Origin: Caldalkalibacillus mannanilyticus JCM 10596
Lineage (GTDB): Bacteria; Bacillota; Bacilli; Caldalkalibacillales; JCM-10596
Reading direction: 5' to 3'
Assembly: GCF_000615945.1 (NCBI RefSeq)
Contig: NZ_BAMO01000006.1
Location: 1 to 64,000, forward strand
DNA length: 64,000 nucleotides
Shown here: positions 18,644-29,976 of the stretch, one piece after another
How positions within the stretch are numbered: the stretch's first letter is position 1
How the letters are laid out: every line of letters starts with the position of its first letter
The notes under the pieces: generated by a model
The model's input: only the letters and a program-made list of their open reading frames with translations
Database searches by the model: none
What the model was told of the DNA's origin: nothing
Translations under genes and position numbers: made by a program

Positions 18644-19200
18644 CTCTGTACACCCAGCTGTTCTTTCAACAATTGATTCTGCCAGTAGGTAACGGCAAAT
18701 ATGGTTTTCGCATCATGAATCTTTTCCTCCGCTATAAGCTCTAGTGCCTCAGCCAAAGTAACTAGTCTGTTTTCAACAAATTCATCCTCATCTGGCTGAG
18801 CCGTTCCACCTTTTAAGCCTTTTGCCACATAAATGTACAATAATTCATTGGCAAAACCAGGTGATGTATAAAAGGAAACAACCTTCTCAAAGCTCTCAGC
18901 CTGATAGCCTGTTTCCTCCTCCAATTCACGTATAGCACACACTTCAGGTTTCTCTGAAGGCTCCAGCTTACCTGCTGGAATTTCATAGATCTCTTTTTCT
19001 AACGGCTTGCGATATTGACGAATAAGCACTAATCTCCCATCGTGAGTAAAGGGAATAATCGCAACCGCTCCCGGATGCTTTACAACCTCCCTTGTTGCCG
19101 TTTTTCCATTAGGCAACTCAATTTCTTCTACTTGAAGCTGAATCACTTTCCCCGTAAAAATAGGCTCAATACGTAACGTTTTTTCTGTAAAATTTGTCAT
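18640..19200 (-). CDS. nudF: ADP-ribose pyrophosphatase (NudF), Nudix hydrolase
   Basis: A 186-residue Nudix enzyme hydrolysing ADP-ribose to AMP and ribose-5-phosphate. The Nudix box reads GKLEPSEKPEVCAIRELEEE followed by TGY, fitting GX5EX7REUXEEXGU. The downstream FYTSPGFANELLYIYVA is typical of ADP-ribose pyrophosphatases. ATG 19200 follows AGGAGA; an ATG 21 bases upstream sits before that site. It is co-transcribed with the EndoQ-like gene (4-base overlap) and follows the DUF3866 gene. Confidence 0.92.
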   Translation of the reverse strand: MTNFTEKTLRIEPIFTGKVIQLQVEEIELPNGKTATREVVKHPGAVAIIPFTHDGRLVLIRQYRKPLEKEIYEIPAGKLEPSEKPEVCAIRELEEETGYQAESFEKVVSFYTSPGFANELLYIYVAKGLKGGTAQPDEDEFVENRLVTLAEALELIAEEKIHDAKTIFAVTYWQNQLLKEQLGVQR

Positions 19201-19238
19201 GATTAGGTCTCCTAGTATCATCGTATTTAATAGCCCTA

Positions 19239-20350
19239 TTATACAAGTTCCTTATAAAAATAGTAAGCCGCACCGATAGCGTAGAAAAAATATGGTTCTT
19301 CGAGATAGTTTCGTCCCATCGTTCTAATAGGTTTTTCATACCAAGCCAAAGCTTGTTCTAATTCACGCTGAAAGGAATGTAGAGAGATCGGGATTACATG
19401 GTGCAAATGAATCAATCTGCTAAATTGAGTTTTCAATAATTGATCTTCTTCTATCAATGGAGAGCCCGTTTCCATTGATTGGATAGGAAACGGAATAGAT
19501 ACTGGAGTGAAGGTATGAAAGGCTAGAGGATGAAAGGTGTGATGACTTAATCCGCAGTGCCTTTCTCTATGGTCAGCGAATTGAATTCTTGGAATGACAA
19601 TCGCCTTACCTTGACAACTGTGAATGGCATGAATCCAATGAACCAACTGCATCCCGCTAAACCCTCTCTTGGTTCCTGTTCCAATCACCCCCGGACCCTG
19701 TGTAATAAGAATATGGTCCGCTTTCGCTACCTTAACAGCGGCTTCTAAGGCTGTATATACATTAATGGCTTCTATATCTCCTCCTAGCGCTTGCCCATAT
19801 GTAATCGTTATTAGATTTATTCTTTTTTTAAGCTCTCGAACGTGCTGACTAAAGGAAAGATACATCGCCGCTTGGTCATCCATAATGTAGACCAGTCTTT
19901 TGTTAGGCTCACCCTTAAGCAATAGGCTAGCCAAAACCGGAAGCATACTATGTAATTCACCAACAAAAACGTTTCTCCCTTCCAATGAAAAAGGAGATTG
20001 AAAGTGCCAATGTTCCTCACTTTCTTCCGCTTCCACGGAGAGTACAGGTGTTTGTATGGGCGTATAACGAAGCTTCATGATATGACCAGGATAAGAGTGT
20101 GTATCTATTGATTTCTTATCAGTTGAACATGGTTCAGCATGTATCGAAGTAACGAAAGCATAGCCACCCGTACCAAGTCGTAAATCTAGAGCACTCGTAT
20201 TCAACTGAACAGACGAACCAAGTTCACAAAAGGTTCCTTTGTTTTATAATGAATCGCTTTCACTACTCGTCCTGAGTAAAGTTTAACCCAAAGAAATTGC
20301 ACACACTCTGTTTCTTCTATGATCTCTACAACTTCACCCCAATCATTCAT
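19239..20350 (-). CDS. DUF3866 family protein (frameshifted near its start)
   Basis: The N-terminal 44 codons, from ATG 20350 after a GGAGGGAGGG site, read MNDWGEVVEIIEETECVQF and end at a stop near 20212. Restoring one base near 20232 joins them to ELGSSVQLNTSALDL and GTGGYAFVTSIHAEP, giving 370 residues. The rest shows the DUF3866 hallmarks PGHIMKLRYTPIQTPVLSVE, LHSMLPVLASLL, TQGPGVIGTGTKRGFSG and GLSHHTFHPL. Function is unknown; the family recurs beside nudF in Bacillales. The track-like start at 20204 would lack a ribosome binding site, supporting the longer gene. Confidence 0.8.
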
Positions 20351-20464
20351 GGAACCCTCCCTCCCCTGACCCTTGCTTATACTACTAAATATTATGTAGA
20401 TTTTAGGGAATAAGAACTTCGATCTTATGACATCATACTTGCAGTAAGGATCTTGAAAGACTTA

Positions 20465-20493
20465 TTGAAAGATAACCATTTTAATGGTAATAT
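20465..20493 (+). promoter_or_regulatory. SigA-type promoter of the TAXI-TRAP operon
   Basis: TTGAAA (20465-20470) and TAATAT (20488-20493) are 17 bases apart, 43 bases before the first start codon of the operon. Confidence 0.75.
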
Positions 20494-20536
20494 TAGAAAC
20501 GATATTTAAAAAATAGAAAAAGGGGTGTTTTACGAA

Positions 20537-21550
20537 ATGATGAAAAAGAAAATGACGTTCCTAACCATCCTCACACTTATTTTCGCCCTTCTCATCGCTG
20601 GATGCGGTACAGGAGGAAATACAGGTGGTGACACGACAACTCCTGGCGATGGTGGCGGTGCAACAACTGGATCTATTATCATCGCTACTGGAAGCACATC
20701 AGGTACATACTACCCGCTTGGTGGAGGAATGGCTCAAATCTTTATCGACCAAGCTGGAATCAATGCTTCCGCGCAAACAACGGGAGCCTCTGCTGAAAAT
20801 ATGCGCTTATTGAAGAACGGTGAAGTAGATTTAGCGTTCACTCAGAGTGATATTGCTGACTACGCTTCCAAAGGAACTGTGATGTTTGAAACCGATGGGG
20901 CTATTGAAAATATCCAAGCCATCGCTTCCTTATACAGTGAAACTGTTCAAATCATCGTTGCTGCTGACAGCCCGATTCAATCTGTAGAAGATTTAAAAGG
21001 AATGAGAGTATCTGTTGGTGCTCCTGGTAGTGGTACAGAAGCAAATGCTATGCAAATCCTCGAAATGTATGGCATGTCCTTTGACGACTTAGGAAGAGTG
21101 GATCGCCTAGCTTTCGGTGAATCGGCAAGCTTCCTTCAAGATGGTACTCTTGATGCTGCTTTCGTTACGGCTGGTACGCCAACCGCTGCAGTTAATGAAT
21201 TGGCAGCAACAAAAGGTGTCAGAGTCATTAGTATGGGTGACGAGCAAATCTCTTCGATCATTGAGAAATATCCTTACTATGCCGAAGAAGTGATCCCTGC
21301 TGGAACTTATCCTGGATTCGACGAAGAGGTAAAAACAGTAGCTGTTAAAGCTCAGTTAGTCGTTCGTGCTGAATTAGATGAAGAATCCGTTTATAACATG
21401 ACAAAAGCTTTATTCGAGAATTTAGCGCAATTAGGAGCTGTTCATGAAAAAGGGACTCACATTTCTCTTGAAACAGCTTTAGAAGGTGTTAGTTTAGAGC
21501 TTCACCCTGGTGCAGCCAGATATTATAATGAAAACGGAATTACAAATTAA
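20537..21550 (+). CDS. TAXI-family TRAP transporter substrate-binding lipoprotein
   Basis: This 337-residue extracytoplasmic protein captures a carboxylate or amino acid-like solute for the TRAP permease downstream. It has a lipoprotein signal peptide with lipobox LIAGC, a Gly/Thr-rich linker, and the TAXI hallmarks IIIATGSTSGTYYPLGGGMA, NMRLLKNGEVDLAFTQSD, LYSETVQIIV and VSVGAPGSGTEANAMQIL. ATG 20537 is 9 bases after AGGGGTG; a GTG at 20525 lies inside that site. Substrates in studied members include glutamate and aromatic acids; none can be assigned here. Confidence 0.93.
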   Translation: MMKKKMTFLTILTLIFALLIAGCGTGGNTGGDTTTPGDGGGATTGSIIIATGSTSGTYYPLGGGMAQIFIDQAGINASAQTTGASAENMRLLKNGEVDLAFTQSDIADYASKGTVMFETDGAIENIQAIASLYSETVQIIVAADSPIQSVEDLKGMRVSVGAPGSGTEANAMQILEMYGMSFDDLGRVDRLAFGESASFLQDGTLDAAFVTAGTPTAAVNELAATKGVRVISMGDEQISSIIEKYPYYAEEVIPAGTYPGFDEEVKTVAVKAQLVVRAELDEESVYNMTKALFENLAQLGAVHEKGTHISLETALEGVSLELHPGAARYYNENGITN

Positions 21551-22112
21551 TAAAATTTGGGGGGGTATTCGATACCTCCTCAAATTTTTAGTTTTAAAGC
21601 TGAAATCCAGAGGATTGATTGTTTTACTGCTCTTGACGTTTCTCATTGTCTATTTACTTATACCTACTCAATCAGCTTTAATGATTATTGATGGAAAAAA
21701 GAATGAAATAGTATTTCTTTACGCTTTAAATAAGGATGAAAGATTTTCGCTTCAACACATTCATTCCATACATAAAACTCCAATAATTGAAAACTTTTAT
21801 GTAGATGATCAGCAGCAGATCGTATTAGAAGAAGTAATCTACGAATCCTATGGGGTAGGTACCCCCTCATCTGTTGAACCAGGTCAAACCTTCAGGCAAG
21901 AGGATGGTAAATACATTATCGGGAATATTCAGAGGACCTTCCCTTTTTTTGATCTCTCGATTGGACAAGTTATCGCCAATCACCAATTACATATTAACGA
22001 TCAAACAATACCGCTCTCTTCCCTTGCAACTTCTGGGAATTGGGTGCGTTTTCAAAGCAAAAAAGTTTCACTAATGACATTATGGAAGGAAGGTGCTGCT
22101 TATGGCAGATAA
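21528..22112 (+). CDS. DUF1850 family protein of the TAXI-TRAP operon
   Basis: A 194-residue protein with one N-terminal membrane anchor (GLIVLLLLTFLIVYLLIP) and an extracytoplasmic beta-rich domain. The segment HIHSIHKTPIIENF followed by YESYGVGTPSS is the DUF1850 core. The family occurs almost only between TAXI binding proteins and fused TRAP permeases; its job is unknown. The start overlaps the binding protein by 23 bases (ATG 21528, no good ribosome binding site, so coupling is likely) and its end overlaps the permease start by 11. Confidence 0.8.
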   Translation: MKTELQINKIWGGIRYLLKFLVLKLKSRGLIVLLLLTFLIVYLLIPTQSALMIIDGKKNEIVFLYALNKDERFSLQHIHSIHKTPIIENFYVDDQQQIVLEEVIYESYGVGTPSSVEPGQTFRQEDGKYIIGNIQRTFPFFDLSIGQVIANHQLHINDQTIPLSSLATSGNWVRFQSKKVSLMTLWKEGAAYGR

Positions 22113-24063
22113 GACGATCCCTCAAGAGGAAAAAATCTCTGATGATCAAGCAAGAGAGATGATCTCTAAATATGATAAAGAATCATCCTACCGTAATTTA
22201 AAAGGTAAAATGGGTTGGATTGTCACCATCATGGCGATTGGTTTTTCGATCTATCAATTATATGCATCCATCCTACCACCACCACCAGCTCAAATCCATC
22301 GTTCCATTCACTTAGCTTTTGCTCTGGGCCTTATCTTCTTACTTTTTCCTGGAACGAAAAAAGCGGATCGATCTAAGGTGTCCATTCTTGATGGGATCTT
22401 AGCTATTGGGGCCATTTCTTCCAGCTTATACTGGTTATTTAATTTCGATTCACTGATTACTCGCGTGGGTGCTTTTAATCAAACGGATATCATTGTTGGT
22501 GGAATCGTCATTTTATTTGTATTAGAAGCAACAAGAAGGGTCGTTGGAGTCCCTATTGTCGTTATTGCTATTATTTTCATGATCTATGCATTATACGGAA
22601 ATCATTTGCCTGGTTTCTTAGAGCATAGAGGCGTATCGTTAACACGTTTGGTTGGTCATACTTTCTTCACCTTAGAAGGAATCTTAGGTACTCCACTAAG
22701 TGTATCGGCAACCTTTATCTTTCTATTCTTGCTTTTTGGAGCGTTTCTAGAGAAAAGTGGTGTTGGCTCCTATTTTAATGATCTCGCTTTGCGAGTGGCT
22801 GGTAAACGAGTAGGTGGACCGGCGAAAGTAGCCATCTTCTCAAGTGCCTTACAGGGAACCATTAGCGGAAGCTCAGTTGCCAATGTTGCCACATCAGGCT
22901 CCTTTACCATCCCCATGATGAAAAGATTAGGGTATCGTCCTGCTTTTGCAGGCGGAGTTGAGGCTGCTGCATCTACAGGTGGACAGCTAATGCCTCCTAT
23001 TATGGGCGCAGCGGCATTCCTTATGGCAGAGTTTACAGGAATCTCGTATTGGGAAATTGCCAAGGCAGCCGCTATTCCTGCGATCCTCTATTTTACGGGG
23101 ATATGGATTATGGTTCACCTCGAAGCCAAGCGCATTGGATTAAGAGGATTGAAAGAGGAAGAACTACCCGATAAGAAAGAAGTACTGAAGAAGTTATATC
23201 TTCTCACTCCTATTATTGCTATTATTGTCTTTCTGATGATGGGTGTATCTCCTTTACGTGCTGCCCTCTATGGAATCCTGACCACGATTGTAGTCAGCTC
23301 CTTTCGAAAAGAAACAAGGCTGTCGATTAAAGATATCTTTCAAGCCTTGGAAAATGGAGCACGAGCAGCGCTTGGTGTAGCTGCTGCGACTGCAACTGCT
23401 GGGATTATTGTTGGAGTTGTTACTTTAACAGGTGTCGGGCTGAAGTTTGCCAATGGTCTTCTCGGTTTATCTGGTGGACATGTTTTATTAACTTTATTTT
23501 TCACCATGATTGCCTCTATCATTTTAGGAATGGGAACACCAACGACAGCCAATTACATTATTACTTCAACTATTGCTGCACCAGCCATTATAGCACTAGG
23601 AGCACCTGTCTTATCAGCTCACTTATTTACCTTCTATTTCGGAATTGTAGCTGATATTACACCGCCTGTCTGCCTAGCCGCCTTTGCCGCCGCCGGAATT
23701 GCCAAAAGTAAACCGATGGCGACTGGGATTAATGCATCAAAGCTGGCGATTGCCGCCTTTATTATCCCCTACATCTTTGTCATGTCTCCACAGATCTTAA
23801 TGATTCAAGGGACATGGATTGATTCCCTCCTAAGTATAGCGACTGCTATTATAGGGATGATTGGAATAAGTGTCGGGATGATCGGTTTCGGATTGGTCAC
23901 CATGCCAAAATGGCAACGAGCTTGGGCTGTTATTGCAGGGTTAATTCTTATTTACCCAGGTATTATGACCGATACCTTTGGCTTAACCTCCCTAGCCATC
24001 ATCTTAGGCTTGCAGATAATGGCATCTAGAAACAAAAAAGATGGACAACTCGCTCAGAGCTAA
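22102..24063 (+). CDS. TRAP transporter permease, fused 4TM/12TM protein
   Basis: This 653-residue integral membrane protein joins the small (DctQ-like) and large (DctM-like) TRAP permease subunits and imports solute with a sodium or proton gradient. Hydrophobic spans fill the protein. DctM hallmarks include QGTISGSSVANVATSGSFTI, AAASTGGQLMPPIMGAAAF and LGMGTPTTANYIITSTIAAP, ending with ADITPPVCLAAFAAAGIA. ATG 22102 follows AAGGTG by 6 bases. It closes a three-gene overlapping operon and is followed by a strong bidirectional terminator. Confidence 0.95.
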   Translation: MADKTIPQEEKISDDQAREMISKYDKESSYRNLKGKMGWIVTIMAIGFSIYQLYASILPPPPAQIHRSIHLAFALGLIFLLFPGTKKADRSKVSILDGILAIGAISSSLYWLFNFDSLITRVGAFNQTDIIVGGIVILFVLEATRRVVGVPIVVIAIIFMIYALYGNHLPGFLEHRGVSLTRLVGHTFFTLEGILGTPLSVSATFIFLFLLFGAFLEKSGVGSYFNDLALRVAGKRVGGPAKVAIFSSALQGTISGSSVANVATSGSFTIPMMKRLGYRPAFAGGVEAAASTGGQLMPPIMGAAAFLMAEFTGISYWEIAKAAAIPAILYFTGIWIMVHLEAKRIGLRGLKEEELPDKKEVLKKLYLLTPIIAIIVFLMMGVSPLRAALYGILTTIVVSSFRKETRLSIKDIFQALENGARAALGVAAATATAGIIVGVVTLTGVGLKFANGLLGLSGGHVLLTLFFTMIASIILGMGTPTTANYIITSTIAAPAIIALGAPVLSAHLFTFYFGIVADITPPVCLAAFAAAGIAKSKPMATGINASKLAIAAFIIPYIFVMSPQILMIQGTWIDSLLSIATAIIGMIGISVGMIGFGLVTMPKWQRAWAVIAGLILIYPGIMTDTFGLTSLAIILGLQIMASRNKKDGQLAQS

Positions 24064-24073
24064 TCCATTCTAA

Positions 24074-24122
24074 TAAAAAAAGGGCGTACGATGGTGAATG
24101 ACTCACCAGTACGTCCTTTTTT
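24074..24122. terminator. Bidirectional rho-independent terminator between the TRAP operon and sseA
   Basis: GGGCGTAC-GATGGTGA and TCACCA-GTACGTCC form a long stem (24081-24116), flanked by an A run on the left and a T run on the right, so it serves the plus-strand TRAP operon and the minus-strand sulfurtransferase gene. Confidence 0.9.
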
Positions 24123-24135
24123 ACATCCTTTTTTC

Positions 24136-25988
<1,853 letters not shown>

Positions 25989-26078
25989 TCATTTTTCCTC
26001 TTATTTTTCTTCATTCAAGGCGATTAGCATATTCGTGCCCAAAGCAGAATCATTGCCGGCGATATCCTTATTGAATGC

Positions 26079-26294
26079 AAAAAGGGCTCCTCATCCATAT
26101 GTAAAGGACGAGGAACCCGTGGTGCCACCTTTATTAGTCTATGATTATTAATTAGCCATAAACTCACTCTTCATCACATTGCTCAGAAGCCCATTCGGCT
26201 AGATTCCCATACTGATTTGCACCACCCATCAGCTCTCTGAAATGTTTCTTCTAGCTTACTTTTCTTCCTCATCGCGTGCTTATATCATAATGTA
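26079..26294 (-). ncRNA. T-box leader controlling trpS
   Basis: On the minus strand this roughly 210-base leader carries the T-box core AAAGGTGGCACCACGG (26117-26132), which precedes a terminator stem GGGTTCCTCGTCC / GGATGAGGAGCCC (26084-26118) and T run (26079-26083). T-box and terminator 5' arm overlap, as needed for mutually exclusive antiterminator and terminator. A Stem I region lies at about 26170-26280 and includes GAGAGCTGATGGGTGG. UGG triplets in TATGGGAAT and GAATGGGCTT are specifier candidates, agreeing with tryptophan; I cannot decide between them without folding. Confidence 0.9.
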
Positions 26295-26300
26295 ATTTCT

Positions 26301-26329
26301 ATCTTACCTCTCCCATTTGGAAAAATCAA
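26301..26329 (-). promoter_or_regulatory. SigA-type promoter of the trpS T-box transcript
   Basis: On the minus strand TTGATT (26324-26329) and TAAGAT (26301-26306) are 17 bases apart. The promoter lies directly after the upstream peptidase stop. Confidence 0.75.
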
Positions 26330-26338
26330 GTGCTTTTT

Positions 26339-27459
26339 CTAAGCTTCTTCCGCAATAGATTGAGTAAGAGCGATAAAAAGCTCTGTCGTTTTATTTAACT
26401 CCTCAATCGGCATTCGCTCATTTTTGGTGTGGATAAACTCATAACCAACGGCTAAATTCACTGTGGGAATCCCATGTCCTGCAATTACATTGGCATCTGA
26501 ACCTCCTCCACTTGCCAGAAGCTAGGTTCTCGACCAATTCGACGCACTGCCTTTTCTGCGATTTGAACCACATGATCCTCTTGTGAGAATTTGAATCCTG
26601 GATACATGACCTCAATCTCAACCTCAGCCTTTGTATTAAACTCCTTGGCTACATGTTCATAGGCTTCTTTCATTTTCTGAACCTGTTTTTCCATTTTCTC
26701 AGGCACTAAGCTTCTCGCTTCAGCTAGGATATCCACGCGATCACAAACGATATTGGTGGCTCCCCCTCCTTCAAAGCGTCCAATATTCGCTGTTGTTTCC
26801 TCATCAATACGGCCTAAGGGCATTCTTGAGATCGCCTTGCTTGCTACTTGAATCGCGCTTATTCCATCCTCTGGATTGACACCCGCATGAGCTGATTTAC
26901 CATACACTGTTGCACGGACTTTGGCTTGGGTCGGAGCCGCTACGATAATATCTCCAACAGGTCCATTGCTATCGAAAGCAAAACCTAATTGAGCATGTAA
27001 TAGACTTGGATCTAGAGCCTTTGCCCCCACTAAGCCTGATTCTTCACCCACCGTTATTACGAGCTGGATATCGCCATGCTTTAAGCCTTTTTCCTTGATC
27101 ACCTTGATACCCTCTAGCATAGCGGCAAGCCCTGCTTTATCATCACTTCCTAGAATGGTGGTTCCGTCTGTAACAACATACCCATCCTGAACAGAAGGCT
27201 TAATTCCTCTCCCTGGAGCCACCGTGTCCATATGCGAGGTAAAATAAATCGGAGTTATATCGGCATTTCCCTTTAGGGTTGCGATCAGATTTCCGGCACC
27301 ATGTCCAGTGATCTCCTTCGCCTGATCCTCGATGACCTGAAGACCTAGCTCCTCTAGTTTTTGCTTCAGTACCTTAGCAATTTCAGCTTCAAATTTTGTT
27401 TCACTGTCGATTTGGACAAGCTCTAGAAACTCATCCAATAATCTATCTCGTTGTATCAT
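26339..27459 (-). CDS. M20-family zinc peptidase, PepT/YqjE-like (frameshifted near its end)
   Basis: A 373-residue M20 di- or tripeptidase-like enzyme. The zinc site residues are in YFTSHMDTVAPG (first ligand His), GSDDKAGLAAMLEG, VGEESGLVGAKA (catalytic Glu and ligand) and FDSNGPVGD. The dimerisation insert has GKSAHAGVNPEDG. The first frame ends QVEEVQMPM at 26485. Restoring one base near 26521 gives LLASGGGSDANVIAGHGIPT then YEFIHTKNERM, supplying the last zinc ligand and a normal C-terminus. ATG 27459 follows AGGAGG; the longer in-frame start has no site. It follows mmdA and may share its transcript. Confidence 0.87.
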
Positions 27460-27543
27460 TATGTATTTTCCTCCTCTACACTCGCTCACTTTTTTTATCT
27501 CTTCATATAATTGGGCTTGAATGGGCTTGCACAAGTTTCTCCA

Positions 27544-29129
27544 CTACAAAGGGATATTGCCATGTTTTTTGGGCGGTCGATGTTCTTTTTTGGTTCGAAG
27601 CATCTCCAATGTACTTTTTAGTTTTTTCCTCGTTTCTCTAGGGTCAATCACATCATCTACCATTCCTCTAGCGGCTGCCACATAGGGATTGGCAAATTGA
27701 TCACGATACTCAGCGATTTTCTTCGCCCTTGCCTCCACTGGATTCTCACTCATCTCAATTTCCTTGGCAAATATCACATTGGCTGCTCCCTCAGGTCCCA
27801 TTACGGCTATTTCTGCATTAGGCCAAGCAAATACCATATCTGCTCCGATCGCTTTACTATTTAAGGCGACATAGGCACCACCATAAGCCTTCCTTGTTAT
27901 AACAGTAATCTTGGGAACAGTCGCTTCTGAGTAAGCATATAGGATCTTGCTCCATGCCTAATAATGCCTCCATGCTCTTGATTAATCCCAGGGAAAAAGC
28001 CTGTCACATCCTCAAATGTAATCAAGGGAATATTAAAGCAATCGCAGAAACGGATAAAACGAGAGAGCTTATCAGAGGAATTGATATCTAATCCTCCTGC
28101 CATGAATTTGGGTTGATTAGCGATAATTCCTACCGACTCACCTGCGATCCGACCAAAACCTACCACAATATTCTTAGCAAAAGAGGCTTGGACTTCCATG
28201 AAATCCCCTTCGTCTAAAATGAGGTGGATCAGCTTACGCACATCGTACACTTTTGTTCCTTCAACTGGTACCACCTCTGTCAGCTCTTCAATCCAATCTC
28301 CTTCATCCCACCCGTCACTTTCTTTTCTAGGAGGGCTTTCTTGACAGTTTTGTGGAAGGAATTGAATCAGCCGACGAACATTTTCTAGAGCCTCTACCTC
28401 ATCAGGAGAGGTAAAATGGGCATTTCCGCTAATCGCAGCATGGACTTTAGCCCCACCTAGTTGTTCCGCACTTATTTTTTCACCGGTCACCGATTCAATG
28501 ACTTTAGGGCCTGTAATAAACATCTGGCTTGTTTCTTCAACCATAAAGACAAAGTCAGTGATAGCTGGAGAATAAACAGCTCCACCAGCACAAGGACCCA
28601 TGATAACCGAGATTTGTGGAATCACTCCTGAATAAATAGAATTACGATAGAAGATATGACCATACCCATCCAGAGAAACCACACCTTCTTGAATTCTAGC
28701 CCCACCGGAGTCATTTAATCCAATAATCGGCGCTCCATTCTTTGCTGCTAAATCCATGATCTTAGCCACTTTTTGGGCATGCATCTCACCTAGGGCTCCA
28801 CCAAAAACGGTGAAATCTTGGGCAAAAACATATACAAGCCGTCCCTCTATTTTACCATAGCCTGTAACAACACCTTCACCGGGAGCCTCCGCATTTTCCA
28901 TACCAAAATGACTTCCTCGATGTTCAACAAAAGCATTTAATTCCTCAAAAGTGCCTGGATCTAGCAAGATATTAATTCTCTCTCTTGCTGTCAGCTTGCC
29001 TTTTTTGTGTTGCGCTTCGATCCGCTTATCTCCTCCTCCTAGTTCTATTCTTTTCTTTCTTTCATACATGTCATCTATCTTCTGATGCATCAATGACTGT
29101 TGTAATGGATCATCTACCTTATAATTCAA
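27544..29129 (-). CDS. Acyl-CoA carboxylase / methylmalonyl-CoA decarboxylase carboxyltransferase subunit (frameshifted)
   Basis: This 528-residue protein belongs to the propionyl-CoA carboxylase beta / MmdA family of biotin-dependent carboxyltransferases. It shows [69 protein letters not shown] and, after one base is restored near 27944, [30 protein letters not shown] and [20 protein letters not shown]. The start is TTG 29129 with AAGGAGG 7 bases away. Next to mutase and epimerase genes it most likely interconverts propionyl-CoA and methylmalonyl-CoA; biotin carboxylase and carrier are not encoded beside it. Confidence 0.88.
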
Positions 29130-29131
29130 TC

Positions 29132-29964
29132 TTAATCCTCCTTATGTTCAGAATCATACTGACATAATTCAAATAACGCACCACCTGATGATTTGGGATG
29201 AATGAAGGCAATTTGTGCTCCATGCGCCCCTTCCTTAGGCTGCTCATGGATTAATTGAAGACCATTTTCTTTTAGTTCAGCTAGTCGTTCCTCAATATGC
29301 TCTACTTCTAAGGCAATATGGTGAATGCCAGCGCCTCTTTTTTCAATGAATTTGGCAATAGGTCCATCCTGAGAGAGAGATTCTAATAGCTCTATCCTTG
29401 TTTCACCCACTCGTAAAAATGCCACACGCACTTGTTCCGATTCCACACTTTCAATACCTTCCAACACAAGTCCAAGCTGTCCTTGATAAAAAAGCAAGGA
29501 TTCTTCAATTGATAAAACCGCAATTCCGATATGAGCAATTTTCTTCGGAGTTTGCATGGGGCTAGGCTTTTTATTTTTATTTAGAGCAAAGCGGATAAAG
29601 TCGGCTGTATCCTTCGTCGATGTTCCTGGAGTGAAAATTTTTCTTATTCCCTTGCTTTCAAGAAAGGGAATATCTTCAGCAGGGATGACTCCTCCTCCGA
29701 CAACGAGAATATCTCCGGCATCTTGTTCTTCTAGTAATCGAACGACTTCTGGAAATAACTCATTATGGGCTCCAGATAAGCAAGATAAACCAATACAGTC
29801 TACATCTTCCTGTATGGCACTTGCTACTATTTGTTCTGGAGATTGCCTTAATCCTGTATAAATTACTTCCATTCCAGCGTCTCTTAGAGCCTGAGCAATC
29901 ACCAAGCACCTCGATCATGACCATCTAAGCCTGGTTTTGCAACGAGTACACGAATTTTTTCCAT
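29132..29964 (-). CDS. Cobalamin-binding domain joined to methylmalonyl-CoA epimerase (frameshifted near its start)
   Basis: From ATG 29964 (RBS AGGGAGGG) the frame reads [20 protein letters not shown], with the DxHxxG cobalt-ligand motif at residues 14-19. One base is missing near 29907; after it [18 protein letters not shown] continues through [13 protein letters not shown] and [11 protein letters not shown], a complete mutase B12 domain of about 135 residues. A Lys/Pro linker leads without stop into a VOC domain ([38 protein letters not shown]), i.e. methylmalonyl-CoA epimerase. Total 277 residues. One further lost A in the linker could have erased a stop, so the fusion is provisional. Confidence 0.8.
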
Positions 29965-29976
29965 ACGCTTCCCTCC

